A DNA stretch of 64,000 nt. Origin: Asparagopsis taxiformis. Its lineage: Eukaryota; Rhodophyta; Florideophyceae; Bonnemaisoniales; Bonnemaisoniaceae. Of this stretch, positions 19,704-30,530 are shown piece after piece. Location: the NCBI GenBank assembly GCA_030407315.1, contig JALQPE010000067.1:1-64000 (forward strand), written 5' to 3'. Below the pieces are notes generated by a model, which saw only the letters and a list, made by a program, of their open reading frames with translations, was not told the origin of the DNA and searched no databases. Every line of letters begins with the position of its first letter. Position 1 is the stretch's first letter. A program made the translations under genes and the position numbers.

Positions 19704-22161
19704 CATCGTGCTACTTCGTAAACTTCGTTTTGTTTCTTTGCGTAATCGCATGGCTCCGTTGAGCTTCGTAATTCGCGTTTGGCAGGTCGTCTGCAGCGGG
19801 GGAGGGGTTAGCGTCAAGCCCCTCCCCACAATTTTTTGTTGTGGCGTCTACCCCGTCGGGTGTCGTATGGCTTACGTAGCCCGTGCTCCGAGTTCGCGGC
19901 GGCGCGTGCCCGTTGGCAGGTTCGTAACACACGCAACTATTCGGCTAAGCGGCGGCGCGTAGCGGCGGCTTTTCACTGCGAGTGGTACGTTAACCTCGAT
20001 CGTAGAGCCCGTTGGCGTGCGTATCATTTAGTAACTAACTCGAAAACCGTTTCCGCCGTCGTTTCTCGTTCGGATAACCCCGTCGGGTGTCGAATTCCGT
20101 TGAGCATTCGAGCTCTTTGGCACGTAGCACGTCGGTTCCAATTTTAATTTGCTCCGATGAGCTGGGCGAAAAATTCGTCGAACGTCCGACCGACGCGCGC
20201 GTGAGTCGGTTTGACGTTCTACGCCGTGGCGTGTACGCAGCAATTCGTCGCAGTACGTTGCGGTTCCGTTAACGACGTGGTTGCCGGCGGGCTTGGCATT
20301 TCGTATAGCCGTTGACGTAATTAGCGCCGTCGCGCTTCACATTCCCGCGGCTCCACGTTGGCCACTGGCGTTATCATTTTGTAACTACCTCGGAATTCGT
20401 TTCCGCCGCCGTTTCTCATGCGGATAACCCCGTCGGGTGTCGAATTCCGTTGAGCATTCGAGCTCTTTGGCATGTAGCACGTCGGTGCCAATTTTAATTT
20501 GCTCCGATGAGCTGGACGGAAAATTCGCCAAACGTCAGGCCGACTCGCGCGTGAGTTGGCTTGACGTTTCACGCCGTTGCGTGTACGCGGCGGTGCGTCG
20601 TGGTGCGTCGCGGTTCCGTTGACAACGTCTTTGCCGGCGGGCTTGGCTTTTCGTATAGCCGTTAACACCGTTAGCGCCGTCGCGCTTCACGTTCCCGCGG
20701 CTTCACCTTAGCCGGTGGCGCAATCGTTGCGCTAGTCCGCTTCGCGTGGTGGCGTCGTTCGCCGCGGCGTCCGAGAAGCGTTTCGTTAGCTCATCCGTTA
20801 TGTGGTGCGACGTGCACCTGGGCATACGTAATGCTCGCCCTCTACGCCGTTGCGTAATATCGTTTATTCGCCTTGCGAACCCGACGGGGACGCGACTGAC
20901 GAAGCCGTTTCGCATGCCCGCGGGCGGTTGAGGCTGCTACGTGAGCCAACCTTTCGTCGGCTCGTTGCCTTCAGCTGTGCCGTTTACGTTGGCTACCAGC
21001 TTGTACGCCGTTGCGTATTCGTATTTCGTTTCGTGCGTTCGGCCCGTTGGCGTGCGTCGTTATCGTTAGCGACGTCCGCATACGCGCTCGTATCCTGGCC
21101 GACGTGGCCGGTGGCGCGCGCGCCTTCGGATGCGAACGAGGTTGAAGCTTCGTTAGCTTTCTCGTTTGCGACGCGGACGTGCGCGTCTTAGTCTTCGTGA
21201 CCGTACGTGGTCAACCCCTTTCGGGTTTGCTCGTGCGTTTCGACTAGCCGGCGGGCTTTTCGCTTTCGCGCGTCATTCGTTATTCCCGCGTGGCAGGACA
21301 CCGTTGTGTCGTTCCGTGGTTGCCGTACGTGGCTACCGTGTTCGGCGTCGTGCCTCACGATGGCGATTCGGTTCGCCGTCCGTCGTCGCGGCCTCGTTGG
21401 CTCGTCGTTCGCACGCTTTACTCACGCGCTTCATGCGCTGAGACCCGTTGGTCTTGTTCGTCGGCTAACGTGTAGCTGCGTTCCGCTTCGTGCGGGAAGT
21501 TTCGTAATGAGGCCGTTGCCATCTTCGTTGGGGACGCGTCCGTCCTACGTCGTTTCTCCGCCCTCCGGCGTCACGTTGCCGTTAGCTCGCGAGCTGTTGG
21601 CGTTGACCTCGTTGGTCGATGCGACTCGTTGTCAGCGGCTGTCCACGGGGACGTACGATGGCTCACGTGACATGCCAAAATTACGAAATTTTCGGGGCAC
21701 GCGTGTCCCGAGATTTGGCCGGATTAGCGCACTGTAATCGGCCCGATTTTTCGTACCGTGCGTCCATGGCCCGCTGGCCCAAGTATAATTTTTCGCGCGA
21801 AAAATCTGACGTGTTGTCCGCCCGTGGCCCGTGGTGTCGTCACCTTTGCCCGTGGGACGGTCAACACTGTCGAGCCAGTCGTGGCTCTTCACATCGTGTG
21901 AATCGTCCGCGCGTGGACTCGTCGTCCAATCTTTCGTTGGCGCTCGTGCCTCCACTAACGTATGGTGTCGAAAACGAAAAGAGCGACGGCTCTAGCACGC
22001 ATCGCGCCCCCCCAACGCAAGGGTGGATGTCCCGGCCACTCGTTTTGCCTTCGCTTCTCGTTCGTGCGGCTCGTCGCCTTCGTTTGTTGCATCGTGCAAC
22101 GTCGCGCACGCGTGCGCTTAACTCGACGCTCGTGTGCGTTTTCGGGGGCCGTCGTGGCCTT
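19704..22161. other. 2.4-kb non-coding block of the Ty3 element
   Basis: The block is GC-rich and full of CGTTG, TTCGT and similar short words. It holds only overlapping short ORFs in several frames, with none resembling a known domain. A ~350-bp tandem duplication lies inside. Confidence 0.6.
20030..20725. repeat. Tandem duplication, period about 350 bp
   Basis: Two diverged copies, at about 20030-20375 and 20380-20725. Both contain GATAACCCCGTCGGGTGTCG, AATTTTAATTTGCTCCGATG and GCCGGCGGGCTTGGC. The anchor GATAACCCC recurs 350 bases apart (about 20073 and 20423). Confidence 0.85.
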
Positions 22162-25100
22162 TCACGTTGTTGCTCGTCGCACGCGTGCGAAGTATCGGGA
22201 GACGCTCTCTTCAGATACGTTCCGGCGGGGCTCCCACGTAGGGTTACGATACCCGACCCACTTCACGAGGAAGTCTAGGGTGCCGTCATCGTTTACGCGA
22301 TGGTTGAGTAGGTCGTCTACTACATACGCCGGACCGTCGCGGTTCTTGTCGAGGTCTTCCTCGGTGGCATCGTATGGCTCCGGCGGGGGCGCGTTCGCCG
22401 GCGTTGGCGCGTACGCAACGCGGTCCGAGTTGACACATTCAACTACGTCTCCTCGTTGGATGACGAACGTACGTACGTCGTTACGTAGTACGCGGAACGG
22501 TCCCAACGCGTGGTTGCCGAGCTTCGTGCCCTTCGTGGTCCCGTCCGTCGGGTCGATGAATACGTATTCTCCCGCGCGGATGTTTCGATTCGAGACACGG
22601 ACTCGTTTGTCGAAATTTCGTTTATAACGTGCCTGCGCGGCCTTCAGCGTTCGATACGCGTTATCCATCGTTGTGGCGAGCTCACGAACGTAAGTGGCTC
22701 GCCCTCCCCCGTCGGGTAGTTCGCGGTTCGTTACCGACGTGTGTAGTGCCAACGGTGGCGGTGGGTTCGTGAGAATCAAGTCGAAGGGCGTCGTGCCCGT
22801 GCTCGAATGCACATGCGTGTTGTACGCAAACGTTAACGCCGATGCGTATCGATCCCAGTCGTTCTGGTTTTCGTTCACGTAATTGCGCAGCATCGCCAGG
22901 ATCGTCCTGTTGTAGCGCTCCACCTGCCCGTTCGTTTGGGGGTGGTACGTCGACGTAAAGACGTTCGTCACGCCGATTTCGTTGCAGACGCGCTGGAAAA
23001 ACTTAGCAGCGAACTGCTTTCCGTTATCGCTTATGAGCGTCCGTGGGGGTCCATACGAGAAGACCCACGCGTTGACGAACGCGCTCGCCACGTTGGCGGA
23101 ATCGATATTTCGTAGAGGTACGACTCTGGTTAGCTTCGTAAAGCGGTCCGTTATAACGAGGATAAATCGGTTCCCACGCGTGGTCTTCGTAAGCGGACCT
23201 AGTATGTCGATACATAGGTCTCGCAGCGGCTCCGTAGCCGGAAATAAACGTAACGGGTTCGTCCGTTTGCGAAGCTTCACGCGGTTCTTCGCACATCCAA
23301 CGCAGTTTCGTACCGTTGCGTGGATGTCGGCGGCCATCGCGGGCCAGTAGTACGTCCTCCGTAGGGTATAGTACATACGCGTTTGCCCGGGATGTCCAGC
23401 GAGGACGTGGTGGTGCGTTAACTCCAGCAGCCGCGGCCGTAACGAAGCCGGCACAACGATTTGTGTACGTTCCTCATCGTGAGGGTTCCGGCGTCGGAGT
23501 AAGCCATCGTGGCCTTCGAAGAATGCAGCGTCCTGTATCTCGGACTGTCGTGTCAGTATCGTTTGACAGAACGCGTCCTCGCGTTGAGCTTCGATAAGCT
23601 CGTCCCTCGTAATGGGAAGCTGAACGTCAGCTGGTGGCACGCGTGCCGAATCGTCTTCAGCAGCGCGCTGTTCGTCGAGGAAATCCGGTTCCTCGTCAAG
23701 AACGTCATCGAGCGACGCGTCGCGGTTGAACTCGAGTCCATCGTGGCCAGCCATCGTGGCTGGTGTTCGTTCATCACGAGTCTCGTTCGACGGGTCGTCG
23801 TGACCCCTGGCATTCGTTGCCCTTTTACGTGCAGACGTCGATCGTCCTTGCCCATTTCGTGTGGGTTGTCGCCGACTGCGAGTCGTCACGAGGACCGCGT
23901 CCCCGTACGATGGTACGTCATCGTCGACGGGGCGACCGTCGTCATACATAGATATCACGCGTGATAAAGCGTCAGGTACCTGGTGCACGCGCCCAGGCCT
24001 GTACGTAACTTCGAAATCGAATTCGGCAACGCGTAGCCTCCATCGTAGTAGTCGTCCGGACGCGTCCGTCAACGTCATCAGCCAACGTAAGGCTTCGTGG
24101 TCCGTACGTACGGTGAACCGCTGACCCTCTACGTAGGGTCGGAGCGACGTTATCGCCCAGACGACGGAGTAGCACTCGCGCTCGGTCGCCGAGTAACCAC
24201 GTTCGGTTTCGTTAAGGGTCTTCGACCAGTACCCAACCGGAACCCATTCGTTGGGCTTATCTTCGTTCTGCTGCTGGAGCAACGTAGCTCCCAGCTGATA
24301 CGCCGACGCGTCGGTATCGATCATGAACGGACGTCCCGCCTTCGGAAGGTGCAATACTGGTAGCGACACCAGTATCGTCTTCAACGTTTCGAACGCATTC
24401 GTTTGCGCGTCCGTTGGGTTCGTCCAATCGGGGGAAGCGTCCTTCTTCAACATCGTGTTGAGTGGCCGAGCGATCTCGGCATACGCCTTTACGAAGCGGC
24501 GGTAAACGTTGGCCGCGCCCAAAAACGATCGGCATTGCGTCTTGTCTCGTGGGAACGTAGCCGTACGAAAGGCTTCCTTGTTCCGAGCTGCGACGTGCAG
24601 CTTCCCTGGGGTAATCACGTGCCCCAGGTAGTCAACTCGTGGTTGAAAGAACGAGCACTTCGCGAGCTTTAACGTGACTCCTGCTGCGCGTAGCAGGGAA
24701 AGCACCTGGTCAACGTGACCCAGGTGAGACTCGAGGTCTTTCGAAAAGACGATTACGTCGTCTAAGTAAACAAGGCACGATTGCCAACGTACTCCGGAGA
24801 GGATGATGTCCAACGTCCGCTGAAACGTAGCGGGGGCGTTTCGGAGCCCGAATGGCATTCGCACGTAGCGATACGTTCCCATGAAAGACGTAAACGTTGT
24901 CTTATCACGGTCCTCGGCGGAGACGGGCACTTGCCAGTAACTGGCGTTACAGTCGAGTGTCGTAAAGATGGCTGCGTCGCCAAGCGAGTCTAGACAATCT
25001 TCCATACGAGGAAGCGGGTACGAATCAGCGATCGTTTTCGCGTTCAAACGCCTGTAGTCGACACAGAAACGTAAGGATCCGTCCTTCTTCGGCACCAACA

Positions 25101-26751
25101 CGATTGGTGACGCCCATTCGCTGGACGCGGGTTCGATAACCCCTTCGTTGAGCATCTTCGTGATCTGCTCCTCGGCTATCGTACGTAGAGCCGGACCCTG
25201 ACGATAGGGCATTGAACGTATGGGCCGCGTGCCCGGTTCGAGTTCGATTCGATGCTCCGTAGCATTGATTTCGCCGAGGCGTCCGCTCGTCCACATTGAC
25301 GAATGTGTGGCTAGCATCTCGTTGATGCGCTTTCGTAAGTCCTCGTCGTCGAGGTGCGACAAATCGATTGTCGACTGCCAATCCGTGGCGGGGTCGTTCC
25401 CCTTTTCGTTGACCACCGGGTCTGGCGTTTCGTCGCCCAACCCGTTCGTATTTATCCGCGTCGTCGCGTCGACTAGCGGTAGGTTCAAAACCTTCGCGAG
25501 GACTTCGCCGCCCTCACGCTTGAGTGGGACGATTCCCAACGGGGAGCGTACCGCGTACGCAATCGTCGCGCCTTTCGGCAATTCGCGGTCCTTCTTCGTG
25601 AAGTTCGACACGATGATAGAGAACGTCTCTCTCGGTCCTACGTCGACCACTCCGTTGGCTATGCGCAGCCCATGCCGGAATTGCACCGACGCTTTCGGTT
25701 CGAGGAACACGAGTCCGGTCGCGTCCGTCGTCACGTTGACGGTCCGTTGCGACATCGCCGGTACACGCGTGTACTTCGTCAGGCGAACCGAGAACGTTCG
25801 GCTCGGCCGATTCGCGGCCGCGTTACGCTCGCGGCGTTTCGGGGGCTCCACGTTTGGATTCGTCTCTTCCCCCTCCTCGTACGGAGTCGTCGTATCGCCC
25901 TCCGCGATAATGGGTATCGTATCCCCCCGATGGAGGTCGATTGTCTGCGCTCGACAGCGTATAGCATCGACATGCTTCGACATGAACGACTTGCCCATTA
26001 TAACGGGAACAGCCAGCGTGTTGGCTACGAAGAATTTTACGCGGAACAGCGAGTTCCCCAACCTGACGCGGAGCAGGATGGCGCCCTCGATAGGCAAACG
26101 TCGCCCGTTGGCGTCTCCGAGCTTCGGCAGCTCTTCGTCATGTAGACAGCGGTCGACCCAGTCGTAGGGCAGTAAACTTGTTCGTATCAAGTTGTAGCCG
26201 CTGCACGTATCCATCGCGATGGTAATCGCTCTCATCACGTTGAGGTCTAGTCCTATCGTTCCGGACACGATATAATGCTTCGACGCAAGTAGGCACGTAT
26301 GCCCGTCGAGGACCAACGGTTCGGTCCTGACCGGCGCGCGGTCTACGTCTTCGCTAGCGATTCTTCGCTTCACCGCGTGAGCCCGTATGGCTTCTTTTGC
26401 GTCGACACGCTTCGTATAAGCCGCGTGCTTGGCTTTCTCGCGCTCGGAAGCGTCGTGCTTCCGGGTAGCGCGTCTCGCTCGTCTGCGAGACTTCCTCTTC
26501 GTGTGAGGTTCGTCCGTCCCGTCGGACTTCGTTTCTTCCCCCACGTCGGGTGTCGTGGGACTCGAGTTGGCCTTCGCGGCCGTGAGCTTTACGTAACTCT
26601 CGTTCGTCGGTGAGCCTGCGGAGGACCAATCATCGACGTCGGTCGTCCCCCTCTTACGTAAGGGTTCAGGCGATGTGGGTGGCTCGTGACCTACATCGCC
26701 TGGTCTTTTTCCGGCGCGAGGCCGTTCGACACGTCGTCGTCGTGAGCCCAC
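22162..26751 (-). CDS. pol: Ty3/gypsy Pol polyprotein with C-terminal chromodomain
   Basis: An intact frame of 1529 codons. Domains in order: aspartic protease (MDTCSGYNLI, near residue 180), reverse transcriptase (CVDYRRLN, MPFGLRNAP, YLDD at 662-665), RNase H (IDTDAS, ATEREC, RTDHEALRW), integrase with HHCC zinc region (HHHVLAGHPG...CVGCAKNR) and DDE core (DILGPL, SDNGKQF, HPQTNGQVERYN), then a chromodomain near the end (LVKWVGYRNPTWEPRRNV). The chromodomain marks the chromovirus branch and is thought to direct integration to chromatin marks. The frame is -1 relative to gag and overlaps its end (26691-26751). An A5 run on the minus strand at 26706-26710 just before the gag stop could support slippage. 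All catalytic motifs I looked for are present. Confidence 0.95.
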   Translation of the reverse strand: MGSRRRRVERPRAGKRPGDVGHEPPTSPEPLRKRGTTDVDDWSSAGSPTNESYVKLTAAKANSSPTTPDVGEETKSDGTDEPHTKRKSRRRARRATRKHDASEREKAKHAAYTKRVDAKEAIRAHAVKRRIASEDVDRAPVRTEPLVLDGHTCLLASKHYIVSGTIGLDLNVMRAITIAMDTCSGYNLIRTSLLPYDWVDRCLHDEELPKLGDANGRRLPIEGAILLRVRLGNSLFRVKFFVANTLAVPVIMGKSFMSKHVDAIRCRAQTIDLHRGDTIPIIAEGDTTTPYEEGEETNPNVEPPKRRERNAAANRPSRTFSVRLTKYTRVPAMSQRTVNVTTDATGLVFLEPKASVQFRHGLRIANGVVDVGPRETFSIIVSNFTKKDRELPKGATIAYAVRSPLGIVPLKREGGEVLAKVLNLPLVDATTRINTNGLGDETPDPVVNEKGNDPATDWQSTIDLSHLDDEDLRKRINEMLATHSSMWTSGRLGEINATEHRIELEPGTRPIRSMPYRQGPALRTIAEEQITKMLNEGVIEPASSEWASPIVLVPKKDGSLRFCVDYRRLNAKTIADSYPLPRMEDCLDSLGDAAIFTTLDCNASYWQVPVSAEDRDKTTFTSFMGTYRYVRMPFGLRNAPATFQRTLDIILSGVRWQSCLVYLDDVIVFSKDLESHLGHVDQVLSLLRAAGVTLKLAKCSFFQPRVDYLGHVITPGKLHVAARNKEAFRTATFPRDKTQCRSFLGAANVYRRFVKAYAEIARPLNTMLKKDASPDWTNPTDAQTNAFETLKTILVSLPVLHLPKAGRPFMIDTDASAYQLGATLLQQQNEDKPNEWVPVGYWSKTLNETERGYSATERECYSVVWAITSLRPYVEGQRFTVRTDHEALRWLMTLTDASGRLLRWRLRVAEFDFEVTYRPGRVHQVPDALSRVISMYDDGRPVDDDVPSYGDAVLVTTRSRRQPTRNGQGRSTSARKRATNARGHDDPSNETRDERTPATMAGHDGLEFNRDASLDDVLDEEPDFLDEQRAAEDDSARVPPADVQLPITRDELIEAQREDAFCQTILTRQSEIQDAAFFEGHDGLLRRRNPHDEERTQIVVPASLRPRLLELTHHHVLAGHPGQTRMYYTLRRTYYWPAMAADIHATVRNCVGCAKNRVKLRKRTNPLRLFPATEPLRDLCIDILGPLTKTTRGNRFILVITDRFTKLTRVVPLRNIDSANVASAFVNAWVFSYGPPRTLISDNGKQFAAKFFQRVCNEIGVTNVFTSTYHPQTNGQVERYNRTILAMLRNYVNENQNDWDRYASALTFAYNTHVHSSTGTTPFDLILTNPPPPLALHTSVTNRELPDGGGRATYVRELATTMDNAYRTLKAAQARYKRNFDKRVRVSNRNIRAGEYVFIDPTDGTTKGTKLGNHALGPFRVLRNDVRTFVIQRGDVVECVNSDRVAYAPTPANAPPPEPYDATEEDLDKNRDGPAYVVDDLLNHRVNDDGTLDFLVKWVGYRNPTWEPRRNVSEESVSRYFARVRRATT

Positions 26752-29095
26752 GAAGCTCGTCCGTCATCGTGACTCGTCTCCACCTCGGGTGGTGTTTCGT
26801 CAGCGGGAGTCGTCACGTAGACTCCGCTGCGGCCATTACGCTGGCCATTTCGTTCGTTCGTCCACGGGCGGGGGTCACGTCGGTCATTACGAAAGTCGCC
26901 GCGGCGCCTGTCGAAGGGCCTTCCCCCGTCACGATTGGGGTTTCGGAGTATCGTAGGCGGCGTGCCATACCTCCGCGAGGTCACTTTCCCTCGCTCACCA
27001 GGTCGTTCCTGGTTTCGTTTGGCCATTCGTTGGCGGAAGTACTCAGCCTGACGTGGGTTGCTCTTCACGTGGAAGAGGTAGTACTTGTACGCGAAAAAGA
27101 TCCGTTGATCTGGCGTCAGACGCGGACACGTAAACGTCGAGTGGCCATCTTCGCGGCATGACCAACACGACAGCGTCCAGTAATCATTCGGGATTACGGA
27201 AGGCGCCAATTGCTTCTGCTCGCTCGTGAGCTTCGGCACGTCCTCGCATGGACGGTTCAATCGAGCTTCGAGCTCGTCCGGCTTTTCGTTTGCCGTTTTC
27301 GTATCGTTGGGCGGCGGCCCGTTCGTGAAGAGGATCGCCTCCAAATTCTCGGCAACGTGAGCCGCAGCGAGCGACACGTCGTCATCATCCCTCGCGGGGA
27401 TGTTCGGGTTACCATCGTGGTAACTGGGCTCGCTAGCCCGTTCATTACGTAAGTACGCGGACTCATCGTAGTCCGCGAACTTCCTCGACTCGTGGTCGGA
27501 AATAGCCAACGTAGGCTTCACCGGAAACCGCACTTTCGGTTTCGCGGCTGACGCGATAGCTGCCGTACGTGCACGGAAGGTCGTTCCTTCGGCCGTCGCC
27601 AATCGTCTCACAACGGTGAGGTCGTTCCTCTCTCGTTCGGGGAGTGACCGGAGTCGTTCCGTCACGGCTGCCCGCGTCGAGGGCAGTAAACCACGCACGT
27701 AGTGGTGAACGAGGAGTCGGTCCGTAAACACGTAGTTGCACGCCCGCGTGGCGGTGTCGAGTCTATCAGCGTACTGATTCTCGTCCTCGTTAGGACTCTG
27801 CGTGATCATCGTGACCTTTTCGTAGGCCTCCTGCAGCACGTCGTCCTGCAGGTATCGTTTGATCAACGCGTTGATCACGTGAGGCCACGAGAACCTCTTC
27901 GTCGGATCAGTCGTGATCACACCAGTCGTACACTGGGAATCGTAGAACCGTCGGGCGTCCCCTTCGAGGAAGAAGTGCAGCGCACGTACTGCCACTCCCT
28001 CGCACACTCCGAGTGTGCTGAACCCATCACGTATTTGGGCGAGGAATCCGAGTAACGTAATCGGATTCCGGCCGGAGAACGGCTTCAACGTAGGGAAAAG
28101 TCCCTCCAGCTCACGTTTGAGCTTATGTACGCTTTGACTCTCGTTAACGTAGAGATGTTCACGTACATCGTTAAGTCGGTACATGCGGTACGACACCACG
28201 TTCGCAAATGCGTCGAGCATTGTCGTGTGCTCTGCCAACGCGTGGCAAACGGGTCCGAGGGCGTTCCCTGGTAAGCGTACCGCGTCGGCACGTTCGTTTT
28301 CGTAGACTCGCGTGTCCGTCGTGCCGAACGTACCCAGCCACGGAATGTACGTCTCACGTGGCGGGGGAGCTCTCGTATCGAATTGTGCAGCTCGTGCTGC
28401 GTCCGCCGACCGCGCGTGGTCTGGCGTGTCGTTAAAACGTAATTGCCTTCGTGGCGTCTCGTTGGGGTTGTCGATGGCTCGTTGCACTGTCGCCCCCTTC
28501 CGTACGTTGTCGGGGTCGTCGGACCGGGTGTTGGTGGGTATCCTCCCGGGACGGCCGGGGAGGATTGCGAGTTATAGGCGCGCGAGCCTTCTTCGTAATT
28601 CGGATCGCTTCCGCTCGGCGGAGCGGAACGTCCGGCGACGATTTCGTTGAATACTACGACAAACGAGTCGAGTCTTCCCTCCACGGCGGAGAGGCGGTTT
28701 CGTAAATCTTCGTTTTCCCGTTCGAGGGTTGCTGAGCGTTCACATAACGCACGAGCTTCGCGCTCCGAGACTCCGAGTCTCTGCCTTACGGCTTCGTCGA
28801 CGGCCGCGTCGCTCGCCCTTTCGATGTGACCTCGAAGGTCTTCGTACATTACGCGTAGTGCCGTGGGAGTCACGTTCCCTTCGTTGAGCTGACCGCGCGT
28901 TGCGGGGTCCATGCTCACGGACTCAAACGGGCTTACCGTACGTGGTAGCTGGCCGATCGCCTCGATATCCGGCGGGATATATCGATCAGTCGCGAAGATC
29001 GCTTCTGCTGACAAGGCCACGTCGGCTTCGGCGTCCGCTGACGTTGGCAACGGTTGCCTGGGCGACGCGCTGGAATTCGACACAGCGTAATTCAT
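26691..29095 (-). CDS. gag: Ty3/gypsy Gag, read in two overlapping frames
   Basis: The only ATG at the expected place is at 29095, just after the PBS. It opens a frame with an Arg/Glu coiled coil (~105-155) and a Pro-rich stretch. The retrotransposon gag core and the CCHC zinc knuckle CWSCREDGHSTFTC lie in a second frame that is open from about 28571 to the TAG at 26691. Passing from one to the other requires a -1 (or +2) change between roughly 28570 and 28490. This is either a recent indel, possibly in the C/G runs there, or another recoding site. The two parts together give the expected capsid + nucleocapsid layout. Confidence 0.85.
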
Positions 29096-29175
29096 AGACC
29101 GTCGTCTGTAGCACGTAGCTTTTCGTTAACGTAAAAGAGCTCAACCTCGTTGGTTGTCGTTATGCTCGTAGCAAC

Positions 29176-29193
29176 TTCTAGGTCGAGAGACCA
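29176..29193 (-). promoter_or_regulatory. Primer binding site of the Ty3 element
   Basis: One base inside the 5' LTR, the minus strand reads TGGTCTCTCGACCTAG. It starts with the TGG expected to pair with a tRNA CCA end. I could not assign the primer tRNA. Confidence 0.7.
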
Positions 29194-29194
29194 G

Positions 29195-29857
29195 TGTGGT
29201 ACGATAGTTCGGTAAAAGTAGTAGCTGGTACGAGCCAGTGGACACGCTGTCCTTACGAAACGAAACGAGCAGTCCACCCGCTGGTGTTTGACTGTATTGG
29301 TAGGTAGAAAGGTAGAGATATGTTAGCGAGTAGACACGAGCGTCACGACGCAACAATCCACGCGAGGATTACGTTCAATAAACGAGGTGGCACGTCACCG
29401 GAGGCGCTCTCAATCAAGCCCGGAGGCACTACACGCAATCAGCCTTACGTGCGGCGATGAGTAGGGAGTACGCAGCTCGACGGAGACGAAGCCTCGTTAG
29501 GCAAAACGTAAACGTAAACGTAGAAGTCAGTCGTAGACTAGAGCCGTTGCTCGTTCGATGTGTTCTCCCCTTTCCCTCCCGGCACGATGCCAATACCTAT
29601 ATGGCCACGATGGCATCGCTTTACAGTGTAAACACTGCTCGTAACGTCCCCGAATGGGAAAGGACCTTGTGGGTCGCACGTAGGGACCCGTTGGTCCGTT
29701 GGCCGTTGCCAGTACGTTCGTTGCACACGTGTGCCGGTTGCGCGCGCGCATGCGCCAGCAATGTTCGTGCATTGCTGTCGCCGGTCGTGTCCGCCGAAAT
29801 TCGAATTCCGCGGAAAACGTAAATATTCGCAATTTCGGAATTGCCACGTATACTACA
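29195..29857 (-). repeat. 5' LTR of the Ty3/gypsy element
   Basis: 663 bp, TG...CA ends, collinear with 16178-16840 with about four substitutions and no indels seen. The target duplication TTGTC follows at 29858-29862. Confidence 0.95.
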
Positions 29858-29862
29858 TTGTC

Positions 29863-30264
29863 TTTAAACAGGCTGACTCTCTTTAAGTATTTCTTCACGT
29901 TGTCGTCGAAGATCTTCTCCTCGACCTTGCCGGCATCCTTAGTGGGTTCTTCTGGCTTCCATTTATCCTTCTTTGGCTCTTTGAGTGTCGTAAGGATCCA
30001 CCAGACGTCTATCGAGAACGCCAAGTTCATCTTGACCCACTCGGCGAGCGCTTCAGTCGTTTTCGTGTACTGGTATGCACGAGCTGAAGTGTCATAAGTG
30101 TATACCCACCCCTGCAGGTCTTTGTGTTTCCCACGGAACACTTCAGGGGCGTTTGGCTGTCGATCTTCCTTCCGAGTTCGTTCTTGGTTGTAGCGCTTCT
30201 TCTGGTCGCGCATGTCCTCTTGACTCTCTCGCGATCCCTTGGTCTTATTCTCCATGATGACCAA
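29863..30264 (-). pseudogene. Copia gag, N-terminal part
   Basis: Opens MVIMENKTKG and runs ~133 codons, rich in Lys and Glu, with a WVYTYDTSARAYQY segment typical of copia gag. The Ty3 insertion then cuts it off. The reading resumes on the other side of the Ty3 element at 16177. Confidence 0.8.
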
Positions 30265-30289
30265 GTCGTCGTGGAAGTTGTTAGACTTG

Positions 30290-30530
30290 TGTTGAATTCA
30301 CGCCTCGCTTCGAGCGTAACCGCAGTGTTCAACTGACGGTAACGAATTAAACGAAGGAAAAGAGGTGGAAAGCTTTACTTAAGAATTAGCTAGACAAGTC
30401 TAGCAACTTGTCGAGTCAAGGGTGTTCAACGCACTTTGGCGTCGCCGGCGTATAGAACTATCGCTTGCGTACTGAGACGCATCAATTAATGTGGTCTTGA
30501 TTGATTGTACGCCGTGGATTTGCACTTAAA
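30290..30530 (-). repeat. Probable copia 5' LTR/leader, boundaries uncertain
   Basis: The inner edge is suggested by TGTTGAATTC at 30290, a usual copia LTR end, 25 bases before gag. A TATA motif on the minus strand at about 30451-30454 could be its promoter. There is no second LTR to compare with, so the outer edge is unknown. Confidence 0.4.

Larger units (their letters stand above)
16178..29857 (-). mobile_element. Nested Ty3/gypsy chromovirus-type retrotransposon
   Basis: The 13,680-bp element has two 663-bp LTRs and 5-bp target duplications TTGTC (16173-16177 and 29858-29862). It was inserted into the gag gene of the copia element. It runs on the minus strand: 5' LTR at the right, PBS, gag, pol with chromodomain, a long 3' region that holds a non-coding block and an antisense ORF, PPT, then 3' LTR. 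The LTRs differ at about four positions (~0.6%), so insertion is recent. The base composition is GC- and CpG-rich compared with the flanking host DNA. Confidence 0.95.
11650..30530 (-). mobile_element. Decayed, 3'-truncated Ty1/copia-type retrotransposon carrying two nested insertions
   Basis: Reading down the minus strand, the order is a likely 5' LTR/leader, gag (split), a zinc-knuckle segment, protease, integrase, an acidic linker and the beginning of the reverse transcriptase: the copia order, with integrase before RT. The sequence stops inside RT near 11650; the rest of RT, RNase H and the 3' LTR are missing. Damage includes nonsense codons at 15520-15522 and 12187-12189, frame changes near 16090, 15440 and 11700, and insertions of a solo LTR and of a complete Ty3/gypsy element. 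The left edge abuts the ACAGTAAA palindrome cluster. It is non-functional. Confidence 0.88.

Noticed and set aside
21207..22278. Plus-strand ORFs of 176-221 codons after the tandem repeat
   Set aside because: Several overlapping frames are open at once, composition is low-complexity and no motif is recognised.
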